Notes: generated by a model from the sequence alone, not told the origin. A stretch of DNA of 64,000 nt from Pseudomonas chlororaphis subsp. aurantiaca (GCF_013466605.1 NZ_CP059162.1:2356001-2420000), one strand, 5' to 3'. Positions 1 through 9,052 are shown, numbered from the stretch's first letter. Program-made: numbers and translations.

Positions 1-287
1 CCTGTCAAAAACTCGTGAGCGTCACAACCTATCACGAATGCCAAGCCCAATTAGTAACCCTCGCATAGGACGCTAGAGACAGAAACGCACAAAATGCTCC
101 ACTTTTAAAAACTACGAGTCCGCTTTCGGCTGTGGATTATGATCATTGCCGCATGCGGACCATTTTGTGTTTTGGCTCCCATGCGACTTCATACATTAGA
201 AGCGCTCTGAAAAGGCCTCCGTGATTTGGCGCAACCCATGAACATCTATCACCGAGCACAGAGAACTCAATCCGCCGCCACCGGACA

Positions 288-836
288 TTACAGAATGCGC
301 AACATCCACAGCACACCCAAATAAACCACGGCTATCCCCAACGGCAGCACACAAAGCAGTCGAACCTGCGAAAAGAACGAAGGCACGGCTTCCACCGGAG
401 TCGACTCCTCCAGTTGCTGCAACGTCATGACCGCGACACCTTCTTCTGCTGGCGCGTTGAGTCGAGCCTGGATCAGCGGTTCGACTTCTTCGACTTTGCG
501 CATCAGGGTCCGGCCCCAGGTGAACAGGGCCGCGCCGACGAAGATCAACAGGTAGATCACCAGGAATTTCCAGTGGGGCGGGTTGCTCAGGCGGATAAAG
601 TCCGGGGTGGGGCTGTTGTCCCAGAACCAGTCCAGGGGCCGGGTGTTTTCATAGACGGTGAACATGAAGTTCTTGATCGGGCGGTTGATGGTCGCCGCGG
701 CGGTGGTGTAGCTGTCCAGGCGCCAGTGGAGCATTTTCAGGGTGGAAAACACGGTGGAGATCAAGGCGCCGGTAAACAGCAACGCGCCTGCGGCGATGGA
801 CAGCCGGTATTTCAGTTGGGCCTGGGTGTAATTCAT
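288..836 (-). CDS. YniB-family inner-membrane protein
   Basis: A 182-residue membrane protein resembling E. coli YniB (about 178 residues), a conserved integral membrane protein of unknown function. The N-terminal half has a hydrophobic segment (residues about 15-35), then the family-like stretch 'DWFWDNSPTPDF' followed by a second segment ('FLVIYLLIFVGAALF'). A third hydrophobic segment closes the C-terminus. I chose the ATG at 836 because the sequence before it carries GGA about 10 nt upstream, and the longer frame to 1034 adds a low-complexity Arg-rich stretch unlike the family. It is divergent from the TonB receptor gene. No biochemical role can be assigned. Confidence 0.75.
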   Translation of the reverse strand: MNYTQAQLKYRLSIAAGALLFTGALISTVFSTLKMLHWRLDSYTTAAATINRPIKNFMFTVYENTRPLDWFWDNSPTPDFIRLSNPPHWKFLVIYLLIFVGAALFTWGRTLMRKVEEVEPLIQARLNAPAEEGVAVMTLQQLEESTPVEAVPSFFSQVRLLCVLPLGIAVVYLGVLWMLRIL

Positions 837-1174
837 CTTTGCGTCCTGCGATGAAGAAAAGGGGCGCAATACTATAGCCCGTCGCCTCTGGTCGATAGGG
901 CGGCGCTGGTTCCGAACCTCGAAGGTTTCAGCCGGCACGGCTGTGACAAATGCCACCGGTACCTCGGCCTGAACCACGGGCAAAGCCTGCCGCCAATGAA
1001 TTTCCTGCCGATGCAATAAGCGCCGTACCAGCACGAGCTAAAGCTGACCAGCGCACCCGCCAAATCGAGACGCCCGTCCCAAACGCTGTCAATATTAAAA
1101 ATTGTAATCATTTGTATTTACATACAAAAGATAATCGTTATCATTCGCGCGATAATTCCTACAAGAAGGTGTCC
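837..1174. promoter_or_regulatory. Divergent intergenic region with Fur box
   Basis: No gene is seen in these 338 bases. The part nearest the receptor gene is AT-rich and holds GATAATCGTTATCATTCGC at 1130-1148, which fits the GATAATGATAATCATTATC Fur-box consensus well. The site lies 26-45 nt before the receptor start codon, so a Fur-Fe complex bound here would block the promoter or transcript start. Iron-repressed transcription is therefore inferred for the receptor. Confidence 0.75.
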
Positions 1175-3298
1175 ATGGTGGTTTCATCGCGCATTTACCC
1201 AGCCTCTCTATCGTTGCTGGGCATTCTGGTCGTACCTGATCTACAGGCAGAAACGGAGTCTGCTCTAACCCTTCCGGCCACCGCTGTGAACAGTGAGTAC
1301 AGCGAGCAGAGCTACATGCCGACCGAGAGCAGGAGTGCGTTGAAGATCGATGCGCCGCTGCGTGATATCCCGCAAACCGTCAACGTGATCCCCCAGAGCG
1401 TGATCAAGGATCAGGGCGCGCAGTCGATGGAGGACGTGCTGAAAAATGTCCCCGGTGTCGGCCTGTCCAACGGCGATGGTCAGCGCGATCAGGTCACCAT
1501 CCGCGGTTTCAGCGCCATTGGCGACATGTACGTCGATGGCATTCGCGACGACGCCCTGTATTTCCGCGACCTGTCCAACGTCGAGCGGGTGGAGGTGATC
1601 AAGGGGCCCGCGGCGGTGCTTTATGGCCGCGGCTCATCCGGCGGTCTGATCAACAGCATCAGCAAGAAGCCCAACTTCGCCCCCAAGCAGGAAGTGGGTG
1701 TCAGCTTCGACAGCGAGGGTAAAAAGCGCACGCAATTCGACGCCGGTTGGGCCGACCAGCAGCACAACGACAAGGCGTTCCGGGTCACGGGGGCGCTGGA
1801 GAACAGCGACACTTTCCGCGATGACGGTTATATCGACCGCAAGGCCATCGCGCCGTCGGCCTACTTCAAGCTCTCGGACGATCTGGAACTGAACCTGGGC
1901 GCTACCTATCTGTACGACAAGCGCCTGATCGACTTCGGCATCCCGGCGCGTGGCAATCGCCCGGTCGATGTGGACCGTGACAAGCGCTTCGGTTCCGCCG
2001 ACCCGGATGACGACTACACCCGCAGCGAGGTGTTTTCGTTCACGGCGGGTATCGACTACCGCATCAACGACGACTTCAGCCTGAGCAACACCAGCCGTTA
2101 CTACCACTACGATCTGGATCGCAACAACACGCTCGCCGACTCCAGTCCGACTCGCTTCGTCACCGCGCCCAATGGCGAACTGCTGGTAAAGCTCAACCGC
2201 GGCAATGTGCAGCGCAAGGAAGATGGCTGGTTCAACCAGACCGAGCTCAAGCAACAGGCGGTGCTCGCCGGGATGAACCACAGCCTGCTTTATGGCGTGG
2301 AGCTGGGGCGCCAGGTGAAGGACCAGTCGGTGTTCAGCCAATCCAATGTGGCGCGGGTGCCGGTATATCGCGATGCCCTGGTCGATGTGCCGTTCCAGGC
2401 CAACCGGCAGACCGCCAAGGGCAGCAACACCCAGGACACCGCCGGCTTCTATGTGCAGGACCTGATCGAACTGACGCCCCACTGGAAAGCCCTTTTGGGC
2501 GTGCGCTATGACGTGTTCGACCAGGAGTACTCCGACGACCTGACCCACAGCAGCCTGTCCCGCACGGATACCACCTGGAGCCCGCGCGTCGGCCTGGTGT
2601 ATCAGCCTGACCAGATCCAGTCCTATTACATCTCGGTCAGCCGTTCCTACCAGCCGTCCGCGGAAATGTTTGCCCTGAGTACCAGCAACCAGGACCTGGA
2701 GCCGGAAGAGACCACCAACTTCGAGATCGGCGGCAAGTGGGACCTGTTCGACAACCGGCTGGCCTTGACCGCGGCGCTGTTCCGTCTGGAACGCACCCAT
2801 ATGAAAACCACCGATCCGGCGAACCCGAGCAAGCTGGTGCTGGCGGGTGAGCAGCGTACCGATGGTCTGGAACTGACCGCCAGCGGGCAGTTGAGCGACA
2901 AATGGCAGGTCTATGCCGGCTATGCCTATCTGGATGCCGAGATCACCAAGTCCAACAGCCGTACCAACGGGGTCGCCAACGAAGGCCAGACTCCGACCCT
3001 GACCCCGCGCCACAGTGCCAATCTATGGTTGGTGCGTTCCCTGACCCAGGAATGGCGGGTAGGCATGGGGGCGAACTATGTCGATGAGCGTTACACCGCC
3101 CTGGACAACCAGGTGGTCATGCCGGCCTACACCACGGTGGATGCGGCCTTGCTGTATAACCTGCCGAAATGGGACATGGCCCTGCGCCTGCGTAACGTTT
3201 TCGACAAGGACTATTACGCCTCGGCGCATGGCTCGGTGGACCTGATCACGCCCGGCGCGCCACGGACCCTGGAGCTGAGCGCCAACTATCGGTTCTGA
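1175..3298 (+). CDS. TonB-dependent siderophore receptor (catecholate type)
   Basis: A 707-residue outer-membrane receptor for energy-dependent uptake of ferric siderophores through TonB-ExbBD. The first 25 residues form a signal peptide ending near 'DLQAETES'. The plug domain follows with 'LRDIPQTVNVIPQSVI', 'VLKNVPGV', 'TIRGF' and 'RVEVIKGPAAVLYGRGSSGG', the usual Fiu/PiuA-like pattern. The rest is beta-barrel ending in 'LSANYRF' with the C-terminal Phe of outer-membrane barrels. ATG 1175 is preferred because AAGAAGG lies just upstream and a signal peptide begins there; the open frame extends 75 codons further upstream across the Fur box. It is expressed alone, with a terminator after it. 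The cognate siderophore cannot be read from sequence. Confidence 0.9.
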   Translation: MVVSSRIYPASLSLLGILVVPDLQAETESALTLPATAVNSEYSEQSYMPTESRSALKIDAPLRDIPQTVNVIPQSVIKDQGAQSMEDVLKNVPGVGLSNGDGQRDQVTIRGFSAIGDMYVDGIRDDALYFRDLSNVERVEVIKGPAAVLYGRGSSGGLINSISKKPNFAPKQEVGVSFDSEGKKRTQFDAGWADQQHNDKAFRVTGALENSDTFRDDGYIDRKAIAPSAYFKLSDDLELNLGATYLYDKRLIDFGIPARGNRPVDVDRDKRFGSADPDDDYTRSEVFSFTAGIDYRINDDFSLSNTSRYYHYDLDRNNTLADSSPTRFVTAPNGELLVKLNRGNVQRKEDGWFNQTELKQQAVLAGMNHSLLYGVELGRQVKDQSVFSQSNVARVPVYRDALVDVPFQANRQTAKGSNTQDTAGFYVQDLIELTPHWKALLGVRYDVFDQEYSDDLTHSSLSRTDTTWSPRVGLVYQPDQIQSYYISVSRSYQPSAEMFALSTSNQDLEPEETTNFEIGGKWDLFDNRLALTAALFRLERTHMKTTDPANPSKLVLAGEQRTDGLELTASGQLSDKWQVYAGYAYLDAEITKSNSRTNGVANEGQTPTLTPRHSANLWLVRSLTQEWRVGMGANYVDERYTALDNQVVMPAYTTVDAALLYNLPKWDMALRLRNVFDKDYYASAHGSVDLITPGAPRTLELSANYRF

Positions 3299-3316
3299 AG
3301 GCGGACCTGAGAGCAA

Positions 3317-3350
3317 AGCCCGGCAGTGCGAACACTGCCGGGCTTTTTTT
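3317..3350 (+). terminator. Rho-independent terminator after the TonB receptor
   Basis: A perfect 12-bp stem (AGCCCGGCAGTG at 3317-3328, complement at 3333-3344), a CGAA tetraloop and a run of seven T. It ends the receptor transcript before the peroxiredoxin gene. Confidence 0.92.
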
Positions 3351-3475
3351 ATGCCGGTCACTCGGCCCTGGCGGGTCTCCTATACTGATTCGCGCCGACA
3401 GGTTCCAGATACCCGAATGCCGCCCCGTCGGCACCCTCACAGCTCCCCCTCCCAGTCACTGCAAGGAGACCAACC

Positions 3476-4129
3476 ATGGCAATCCGCATTGGCGACGAAG
3501 CACCCGATTTCACTGCCGACACGACCGAAGGTCCGCTGCATTTCCACGAGTGGATCGGCGATAAATGGGCAATCCTGTTCTCCCACCCCAAGGACTTCAC
3601 CCCGGTGTGCACCACCGAGCTCGGTTATATGGCCAGGCTCAAGCCGGAATTCGACAAACGCAACACCAAGATTGTCGGGCTCAGTATCGACCCGGTCAGC
3701 GACCATAAGGCCTGGATTGGCGACATCCAGGAAACCCAGGGGCATGCGGTCAACTACCCGATGATTGGCGACGAAAACCTGGTGGTGGCCAAGCTCTACG
3801 ACATGATCCACCCCAATGCCAGTGGCGGCGCGCGCACCGCCGTGGACAACGCCACCGTGCGTTCGGTGTTCATCATCGGCCCGGACAAGAAGGTCAAGGC
3901 CATGCTGGTCTACCCGATGAGCGCCGGGCGCAATTTCGATGAGGTGCTGCGCCTGCTCGATTCCCTGCAACTGAATGCCAAGCACACCGTCGCCACCCCG
4001 GTGAACTGGCGCCCGGGCGAGGACGTGATCATTCCCACCTCGGTATCCGACGAGGACGCCAGGAAGAAATATCCGCAAGGCTTCAAGACGTTGAAGCCTT
4101 ATCTGCGCACCGTGCAGCAACCGAAGTAA
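3476..4129 (+). CDS. 1-Cys peroxiredoxin (Prx6/LsfA-like)
   Basis: A 217-residue cytoplasmic thiol peroxidase of the AhpC/TSA superfamily that reduces hydrogen peroxide and organic hydroperoxides. The peroxidatic cysteine is Cys45 in 'DFTPVCTTELG'. No other cysteine is present in the protein, so it is strictly 1-Cys and needs an external thiol for recycling. The long C-terminal extension ('ATPVNWRPGEDVII', then 'KTLKPYLR') is that of the Prx6 subfamily, as in Pseudomonas LsfA (about 212 residues), although several substitutions suggest a paralogue. The start has AAGGAG 7 nt upstream. It is monocistronic. Confidence 0.9.
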   Translation: MAIRIGDEAPDFTADTTEGPLHFHEWIGDKWAILFSHPKDFTPVCTTELGYMARLKPEFDKRNTKIVGLSIDPVSDHKAWIGDIQETQGHAVNYPMIGDENLVVAKLYDMIHPNASGGARTAVDNATVRSVFIIGPDKKVKAMLVYPMSAGRNFDEVLRLLDSLQLNAKHTVATPVNWRPGEDVIIPTSVSDEDARKKYPQGFKTLKPYLRTVQQPK

Positions 4130-4393
4130 CCACCACCGACAAGGGCTTGCTCACGGAGCTGGCCTGCGGGGATGACGCGACGCCGGACAGGGCTCACCCG
4201 GCAAACCTCCGTGGCGCCGCAGTTACTTCCATGGGTGCGCTTTTAGCCAGGATGGGCAGCCACTGCCCATCCGCGGTTCGAACCGTCCGTCTTGCCTATC
4301 GATACCGCTGAGTGCCGGGCGGGGTGCGCCGCGAACCCTCGTGGCCTGACAAGCGCTATCCTTGAGCCTTCCTTCCGTTGCCAGAGCCCACCC

Positions 4394-5062
4394 ATGCTCG
4401 ATGTTCAAGCCGTCTGCAAAAGCTACGCCACGCCCCAGGGCCCGTTGACGGTGTTGCAGGGGGTCGACCTGCACCTGGAGCAGGGCGGCAGCCTGGCGCT
4501 GATGGGCGAGTCGGGCAGTGGCAAGAGCACCTTGCTGCACTTGATCGCCGGCCTGGACAAGGTCGATCGCGGCAGCATCCGCATCGGCGAGCAGCAGCTG
4601 GAGCGGATGAACGAAAACCAGCTGGCCAACTGGCGGCGGACCGAAGTCGGGCTGGTGTTCCAGCAGTTCAACCTGATCGGCAGCCTGCGGGTGGAGGACA
4701 ACCTGGGGTTCCAGGCGCGGCTGGCCGGGCGTTTCGATGAGCGCTGGCAGGCGCAACTGGTGGAGCGCCTGGGCCTGGGGGATCTGCTGCTGCGTTATCC
4801 GGAGCAACTGTCCGGCGGCCAGCAACAGCGGGTGGCCCTGGGCCGTGCCCTGGCCGGCAAACCGCGGCTGCTGCTGGCCGACGAACCCACCGGCAGCCTC
4901 GACGAAGCCACCAGCGATGACGTGCTGCAACTGTTGCTGGAGCTGCTGGCCGATACCCCCACCAGTCTGTTGATGGTCACCCACAGCCAGCGCGTGGCCA
5001 GTCGCCTGGGGCGGATCGCGGTGCTGCATGGCGGGCGTCTGGCCGGCGCGGGCGAGCACTGA
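4394..5062 (+). CDS. ABC transporter ATP-binding protein (LolD/YbbA/MacB type)
   Basis: A 222-residue ATPase of the LolD/YbbA/MacB class that works with FtsX-like permeases. Visible motifs are Walker A 'GESGSGKST', Q-loop 'VFQQFNLI', signature 'LSGGQQQR', Walker B 'LLLADEPTGSLD' and an H-loop 'MVTHSQR'. The length is typical of LolD-class ATPases. The ATG at 4394 begins the canonical 'MLDVQAVCKSY'; the open frame extends 34 codons upstream without homology. It is nearly fused to the permease gene, whose GTG start lies 2 nt after this stop. Such systems usually handle lipoproteins, lipids or envelope stress substrates; the cargo here is unknown. Confidence 0.9.
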   Translation: MLDVQAVCKSYATPQGPLTVLQGVDLHLEQGGSLALMGESGSGKSTLLHLIAGLDKVDRGSIRIGEQQLERMNENQLANWRRTEVGLVFQQFNLIGSLRVEDNLGFQARLAGRFDERWQAQLVERLGLGDLLLRYPEQLSGGQQQRVALGRALAGKPRLLLADEPTGSLDEATSDDVLQLLLELLADTPTSLLMVTHSQRVASRLGRIAVLHGGRLAGAGEH

Positions 5063-5063
5063 G

Positions 5064-7544
5064 GTGCGGGTTTTCTGGCACAGCCTGCGGGCGCTGCTCA
5101 GCCATTGGCGGCGGCACCCGGTGCAGTTTTTCAGTGTGCTGACCGGGCTGTGGCTGGCCACCAGCCTGTTGACCGGGGTGCAGGCGCTCAACAGTCAGGC
5201 GCGGGACAGTTACGCCAAGGCCAGCCAGCTGATCGGCGGCGCGCCCCAGTCCAGCCTGGCCACGACCAATGGCGCGCCGTTTTCCCAGGACGTGTTCGTC
5301 GGCCTGCGCCGGGCCGGCTGGCCGGTGTCGCCGGTGGTGCAAGGCCGGTTGACGCTCAAGGGCCATGAGCAGCAGCGCCTGCAATTGCTGGGGATCGAGC
5401 CGCTGTCGTTGCCGGCCGGTTCGGCGGTCGCCGGCCAAGTGCTGGATTCCGCGCGGATGGTCGAATTCGTCAGCCCGCCGGGCAACACCTGGATCGCCCC
5501 GCAGACCCTGCAAGCCCTCGGCTATCGCGAAGGCGATCGGCCGACCACCGCGAGCGGCCAGCCACTGCCGCCGCTGCACAGCCAGGCGGACATGGCGCCG
5601 GGGCTGCTGCTGGTGGATATCGGTTTTGCCCAGTCGCTGCTGGGCTTGCCGCAGCAGCTCTCACGGCTGCTGTTGCCGGCGGATTTCGCCGCCAGCGCGC
5701 CGGCCTTGCCCGATGAATTCAAGGGCCTGCTGGTACTCAAGCGCGGCAGTGAGGAAAACGATCTGGCGCGCCTGACCGAGAGTTTTCACCTGAACCTCGA
5801 TGCCCTGGGGTTCCTGTCGTTCCTGGTCGGCCTGTTTATCGTGCATGCGGCCATCGGCCTGGCCCTGGAGCAGCGGCGCGGCCTGCTGCGGACCCTGCGC
5901 GCCTGCGGGGTCAGCGCGCGGATGCTGATTGCCTGCCTCTGTGTCGAACTGGGCGGCCTGGCCTTGCTCGGCGGCCTGGCCGGGGTGCTCAGCGGCTACC
6001 TGCTGGCCAGTGTGCTGCTGCCGGATGTCGCCGCCAGCCTGCGTGGCCTGTATGGCGCCGAGGTAGCGGGGCAGTTGAGCCTGAGCCCCTGGTGGTGGTT
6101 CGGCGGCATCGGCCTGAGCCTGCTCGGCGCCTTGCTGGCGGGGGCCAACAGTCTGTTGCGGGCCGCGCGTTTGCCATTGCTGGCGCTGGCCGATCCCCAG
6201 GCCTGGCACCAGGCGTATGCGCGCTGGCTGCGGCGCCAGGCCTGGGTGGCGACGGCCCTGGCGGCGCTGGCGGGCGCGGCCTGGATCTGGGGCGACAGCC
6301 TGGGCAGCGGTTTTGTCCTGATGGCGGGCTTGCTGTTGGGGGCGGCCCTGGGGCTGCCGGTGTTGCTCAATGGGTTGCTCAGCGTGCTGCTCGGGCGCAG
6401 CCGGTCGGTGCTCGGGCAGTGGTTTCTCGCCGATTGCCGGCAGCAGTTGCCGGCCCTGAGCCTGGCCTTGATGGCGCTGCTGCTGGCCCTGGCCGCCAAT
6501 ATCGGCGCCGGCAGCATGACCGCCGGTTTTCGCCAGACCTTCGACGACTGGCTCGACCAGCGCCTGAGCGCCGAGCTGTACATCAATCCGCAAACCCCGG
6601 CACAGGCGCGGGAACTGCAACGCTGGCTGCCCGAGCAACCCGCCATTGCCGCGGTACTGCCGGTCTGGCAGGTGGCGCCGCAACTGCAAGGCTGGCCGGC
6701 GGACCTGTACGGGGTGATCGACCATGCCAGCTACCGCCAGCATTGGCCCTTGCTCGAGGCCCTGGGCGAGCAGCCCTGGACCCAACTGGCCAGCGCCGAC
6801 ACCCTGATGCTCAGCGAGCAGACCGCGCGCCGGCTCAAGGTGCGCCTGGGCGATCGGCTGGAGATTCCCGTGCCGGTGGGGCAGTGGGCGCCGCAAGTGG
6901 TGGCGATCTATGCCGACTACGGCAACCCCAGGGGCCATCTGCTGGTGAATGCCGAGCACCTGCTGGCGCATTGGCCGCAGCTGACGCCCAACCGCTTTAA
7001 TCTGCGCATCGAACCCGCCGCCGTGGCGCCGCTGGTAAGCGCCTTGCAGCAGCGCTTTGGCCTCGACGACAGCCGCATCGTCGAGCAGGCGCAGCTCAAG
7101 GGCTGGTCGAGCCAGATATTCGAGCGCACCTTCGCCGCCACCGCCGCGCTCAACAGCCTGACCCTGGGGGTGGCCGGCGTGGCGCTGTTTATCAGCCTGC
7201 TGACCCAGAGCCAGAGCCGCCTCGGCCAGCTCGCGCCGCTGTGGGCGCTGGGGGTGAGCCGGCGCCAGTTGATGCTGCTCAACCTCGGGCAGACCTGGCT
7301 GCTGGCGCTGCTGACCTTGCTCCTGGCGCTGCCGCTGGGCATTGCCCTGGCCTGGTGCCTGGACACGGTGATCAACGTCCAGGCCTTCGGCTGGCGCCTG
7401 CCGTTGCGGGTGTTCCCGCTGCAACTGGTGCAACTGCTGGCCCTGGCGGTATTGGCCACCTTGCTTGCGTCGGCCTGGCCGTTGCTGCGGTTGTATCGCA
7501 GCCAGCCGGCGGATCTGCTCAGGACTTTCGCCCATGAAGATTGA
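5064..7544 (+). CDS. FtsX-like ABC transporter permease (YbbP-type)
   Basis: An 826-residue inner-membrane permease with the two-module FtsX architecture of YbbP-like proteins: an N-terminal membrane segment, a periplasmic region, a central block of membrane segments (about residues 255-490), a second periplasmic domain, and a C-terminal three-helix FtsX unit. It pairs with the ATPase immediately upstream. The probable start is GTG 5064 two nucleotides after the ATPase stop; the open frame extends 12 codons further upstream inside the ATPase gene. The last 11 nt overlap the next gene, so the three are translationally coupled. E. coli YbbP is about 804 residues. Substrate unknown. Confidence 0.85.
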   Translation: MRVFWHSLRALLSHWRRHPVQFFSVLTGLWLATSLLTGVQALNSQARDSYAKASQLIGGAPQSSLATTNGAPFSQDVFVGLRRAGWPVSPVVQGRLTLKGHEQQRLQLLGIEPLSLPAGSAVAGQVLDSARMVEFVSPPGNTWIAPQTLQALGYREGDRPTTASGQPLPPLHSQADMAPGLLLVDIGFAQSLLGLPQQLSRLLLPADFAASAPALPDEFKGLLVLKRGSEENDLARLTESFHLNLDALGFLSFLVGLFIVHAAIGLALEQRRGLLRTLRACGVSARMLIACLCVELGGLALLGGLAGVLSGYLLASVLLPDVAASLRGLYGAEVAGQLSLSPWWWFGGIGLSLLGALLAGANSLLRAARLPLLALADPQAWHQAYARWLRRQAWVATALAALAGAAWIWGDSLGSGFVLMAGLLLGAALGLPVLLNGLLSVLLGRSRSVLGQWFLADCRQQLPALSLALMALLLALAANIGAGSMTAGFRQTFDDWLDQRLSAELYINPQTPAQARELQRWLPEQPAIAAVLPVWQVAPQLQGWPADLYGVIDHASYRQHWPLLEALGEQPWTQLASADTLMLSEQTARRLKVRLGDRLEIPVPVGQWAPQVVAIYADYGNPRGHLLVNAEHLLAHWPQLTPNRFNLRIEPAAVAPLVSALQQRFGLDDSRIVEQAQLKGWSSQIFERTFAATAALNSLTLGVAGVALFISLLTQSQSRLGQLAPLWALGVSRRQLMLLNLGQTWLLALLTLLLALPLGIALAWCLDTVINVQAFGWRLPLRVFPLQLVQLLALAVLATLLASAWPLLRLYRSQPADLLRTFAHED

Positions 7545-8610
7545 ACTGCTGCTTGGCCTGTTACTGGTGTCAGCCCTGTGCGGTTGCGATAAAGGCGCCG
7601 AGCCGGCGCAAGGTTTCGCTGGCCTGGGCGAGGACGCCGCGGCGTTCACCCAGGTGGTGCCGGGGCGGGTGTTCAGCTTCCCGGCGGACCATGGTGTGCA
7701 TGACGGTTTTCGCATCGAGTGGTGGTACCTCACCGCCGACCTCAAGGCCAGCGACGGCCAGCGCTTGGGCGTGCAGTGGACGCTGTTTCGCAGCGCCTTG
7801 CGCGCCGAGCCCGACCAGCCTGGCTGGCAGGCGCCCAATGTCTGGCTCGGTCACGCCGCCGCGACTTCGGCCAACACCCATCACGCCACCGAACGTTACG
7901 CCCGTGGTGGAGTGGGGCAGGCCGGGGTGACCGTGCAGCCGTTCAAGGCCTGGATCGACGACTGGAGTTTTACCAGCCAGTCCGCCGGTGCCGATCCGCT
8001 GGCCCATATGCAATTGCAGGCCAGCGGCCCGGGTTTCGCCTACCGCTTGCAGCTGCGCAGCGACCGGCCCCTGGTGCTTCAGGGCGAGGGCGGCTACAGC
8101 CGCAAGTCCGAGCAGGGCCAGGCGTCCTATTACTACAGCCAGCCGTTTTTCCAGGCCACCGGCAGCCTGCAGATCGATGGCCAGACCTATGAGGTCAGCG
8201 GCCCGGCCTGGCTCGACCGCGAATGGAGCAGCCAGCCCCTGGCGGCCGGGCAGAGCGGTTGGGACTGGTTCTCCCTGCACCTGGACAGCGGCGAGCGGCT
8301 GATGCTGTTCCGCGTGCGGGAAAACCACAAGCCGCCCTATATCACTGGCACCTGGATCGAGCCCAACGGCCACACCCAGACCCTGCACAAGGACGATATC
8401 CAGCTCACCCCGCTGGAGGATTCCAAGGTGGCCGGGCGCACGCTGCCCACCCGCTGGCGTCTGCGCATTCCCGGCCGCGGCCTGGATATCAGTGCCGAGG
8501 CACTCAACCCCAAGGCCTGGATGAACCTGCGCATTCCTTATTGGGAAGGCCCGGTGCAACTGAGCGGCAGCCATACCGGCAGCGGTTATCTGGAGATGAC
8601 CGGTTATTAA
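7534..8610 (+). CDS. AttH/CrtC-like lipocalin-fold lipoprotein
   Basis: A 358-residue protein of the AttH/hydroxyneurosporene synthase-like family, often annotated as carotenoid 1,2-hydratase although this host shows no carotenoid genes nearby. The N-terminus 'LVSALCGCDKG' looks like a lipobox, so it is probably a lipid-anchored envelope protein. Family motifs are 'FRIEWWYLTADL' near residue 65 and 'WLDREWSSQPL' with 'GWDWFSLHLDSGERLM' in the second half, giving the two-domain lipocalin-like fold. It overlaps the permease gene by 11 nt and is clearly part of the same transport unit. I infer that it receives or delivers a hydrophobic ligand for the ABC transporter; enzymatic activity is not supported. 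Confidence 0.85.
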   Translation: MKIELLLGLLLVSALCGCDKGAEPAQGFAGLGEDAAAFTQVVPGRVFSFPADHGVHDGFRIEWWYLTADLKASDGQRLGVQWTLFRSALRAEPDQPGWQAPNVWLGHAAATSANTHHATERYARGGVGQAGVTVQPFKAWIDDWSFTSQSAGADPLAHMQLQASGPGFAYRLQLRSDRPLVLQGEGGYSRKSEQGQASYYYSQPFFQATGSLQIDGQTYEVSGPAWLDREWSSQPLAAGQSGWDWFSLHLDSGERLMLFRVRENHKPPYITGTWIEPNGHTQTLHKDDIQLTPLEDSKVAGRTLPTRWRLRIPGRGLDISAEALNPKAWMNLRIPYWEGPVQLSGSHTGSGYLEMTGY

Positions 8611-8769
8611 CGAGGTATTCGTGAGTACCACTCATTAGTTATTTGCCCAATATTCATTTATCTCTTGCGTCAAACTGTGAGTGGTTTTCTGTTGAACTAA
8701 TAAAGTGTCGATTCATGATTTCGACTCAATATTCTTTTCCCCTGCGCAGCATTTATCTTTTTTCTCAAA

Positions 8770-8813
8770 GACGGAGAATTCGCTCAACTTAAATATCACT
8801 GAGGTTCTCCGTC
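8770..8813 (+). promoter_or_regulatory. Inverted repeat abutting the start codon of a small ORF
   Basis: GACGGAGAA at 8770-8778 is exactly complementary to TTCTCCGTC at 8805-8813, which ends on the base before the ATG at 8814. The 26-nt loop holds the GAGG (8801-8804) that would serve as ribosome binding site. In RNA this would form a stem against the start codon and could gate translation. This is an inference from sequence alone. Confidence 0.55.
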
Positions 8814-8951
8814 ATGTTCAGCCTGAAAAAATTCGCAGCCTTGTTCCTTGCCTTGCTGGCCTTGTCTTCCGTGCTCAGCGTGCAGGCCGAGGAGTCCGGC
8901 GCCTTTGTCGAAAGAAACCGCGTACTGAGCGCGGGCTCGGCACAAAACTGA
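8814..8951 (+). CDS. Small secreted peptide (45 residues)
   Basis: A 45-codon gene that I do not recognise. Its product begins 'MFSLKKFAALFLALLALSS', a textbook Sec signal peptide with Lys-Lys, a leucine-rich core and a probable cleavage at 'VQA-EE', leaving a mature peptide of about 21 residues ending 'RVLSAGSAQN'. GAGG lies about 10 nt before the ATG. It sits between the AttH-like gene and the RND operon, is preceded by an inverted repeat touching the start codon, and is followed 15 nt later by a GC-rich hairpin with a short T-run. The signal peptide makes a chance ORF unlikely. It could be a small envelope peptide or a leader for the efflux operon. Confidence 0.6.
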   Translation: MFSLKKFAALFLALLALSSVLSVQAEESGAFVERNRVLSAGSAQN

Positions 8952-8966
8952 AGTTTCAAGTTCAAG

Positions 8967-9001
8967 CGGCCGCTGCTGGAAAGTAGGCGGCCGACTCTTT
9001 T
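8967..9001 (+). terminator. Terminator- or attenuator-like hairpin before the RND operon
   Basis: CGGCCGC (8967-8973) and GCGGCCG (8987-8993) form a 7-bp GC stem with a 13-nt loop, followed by ACTCTTTT. It lies between the small peptide gene and the efflux adaptor gene. The T-run is short, so partial read-through is plausible. Confidence 0.45.
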
Positions 9002-9052
9002 GTGTGCCTGAAAACTGGGTTGCAAAGTTGTTCGCCAGCCCCGGAGAAAGTT

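Noticed and set aside
1..287. Possible gene fragment at the left edge
   Set aside because: No frame on either strand reads as protein across this AT-richer stretch, and I see no RNA gene or clear promoter in it.
5661..7838. A 725-codon antisense frame over the FtsX permease
   Set aside because: Gln- and Arg-rich shadow of a GC-rich membrane protein gene; no start signal.
7534..8610. Carotenoid 1,2-hydratase function for the AttH-like protein
   Set aside because: The family resemblance is real but no carotenoid genes are present, and the gene is coupled to an ABC transporter; the enzymatic name is not supported.
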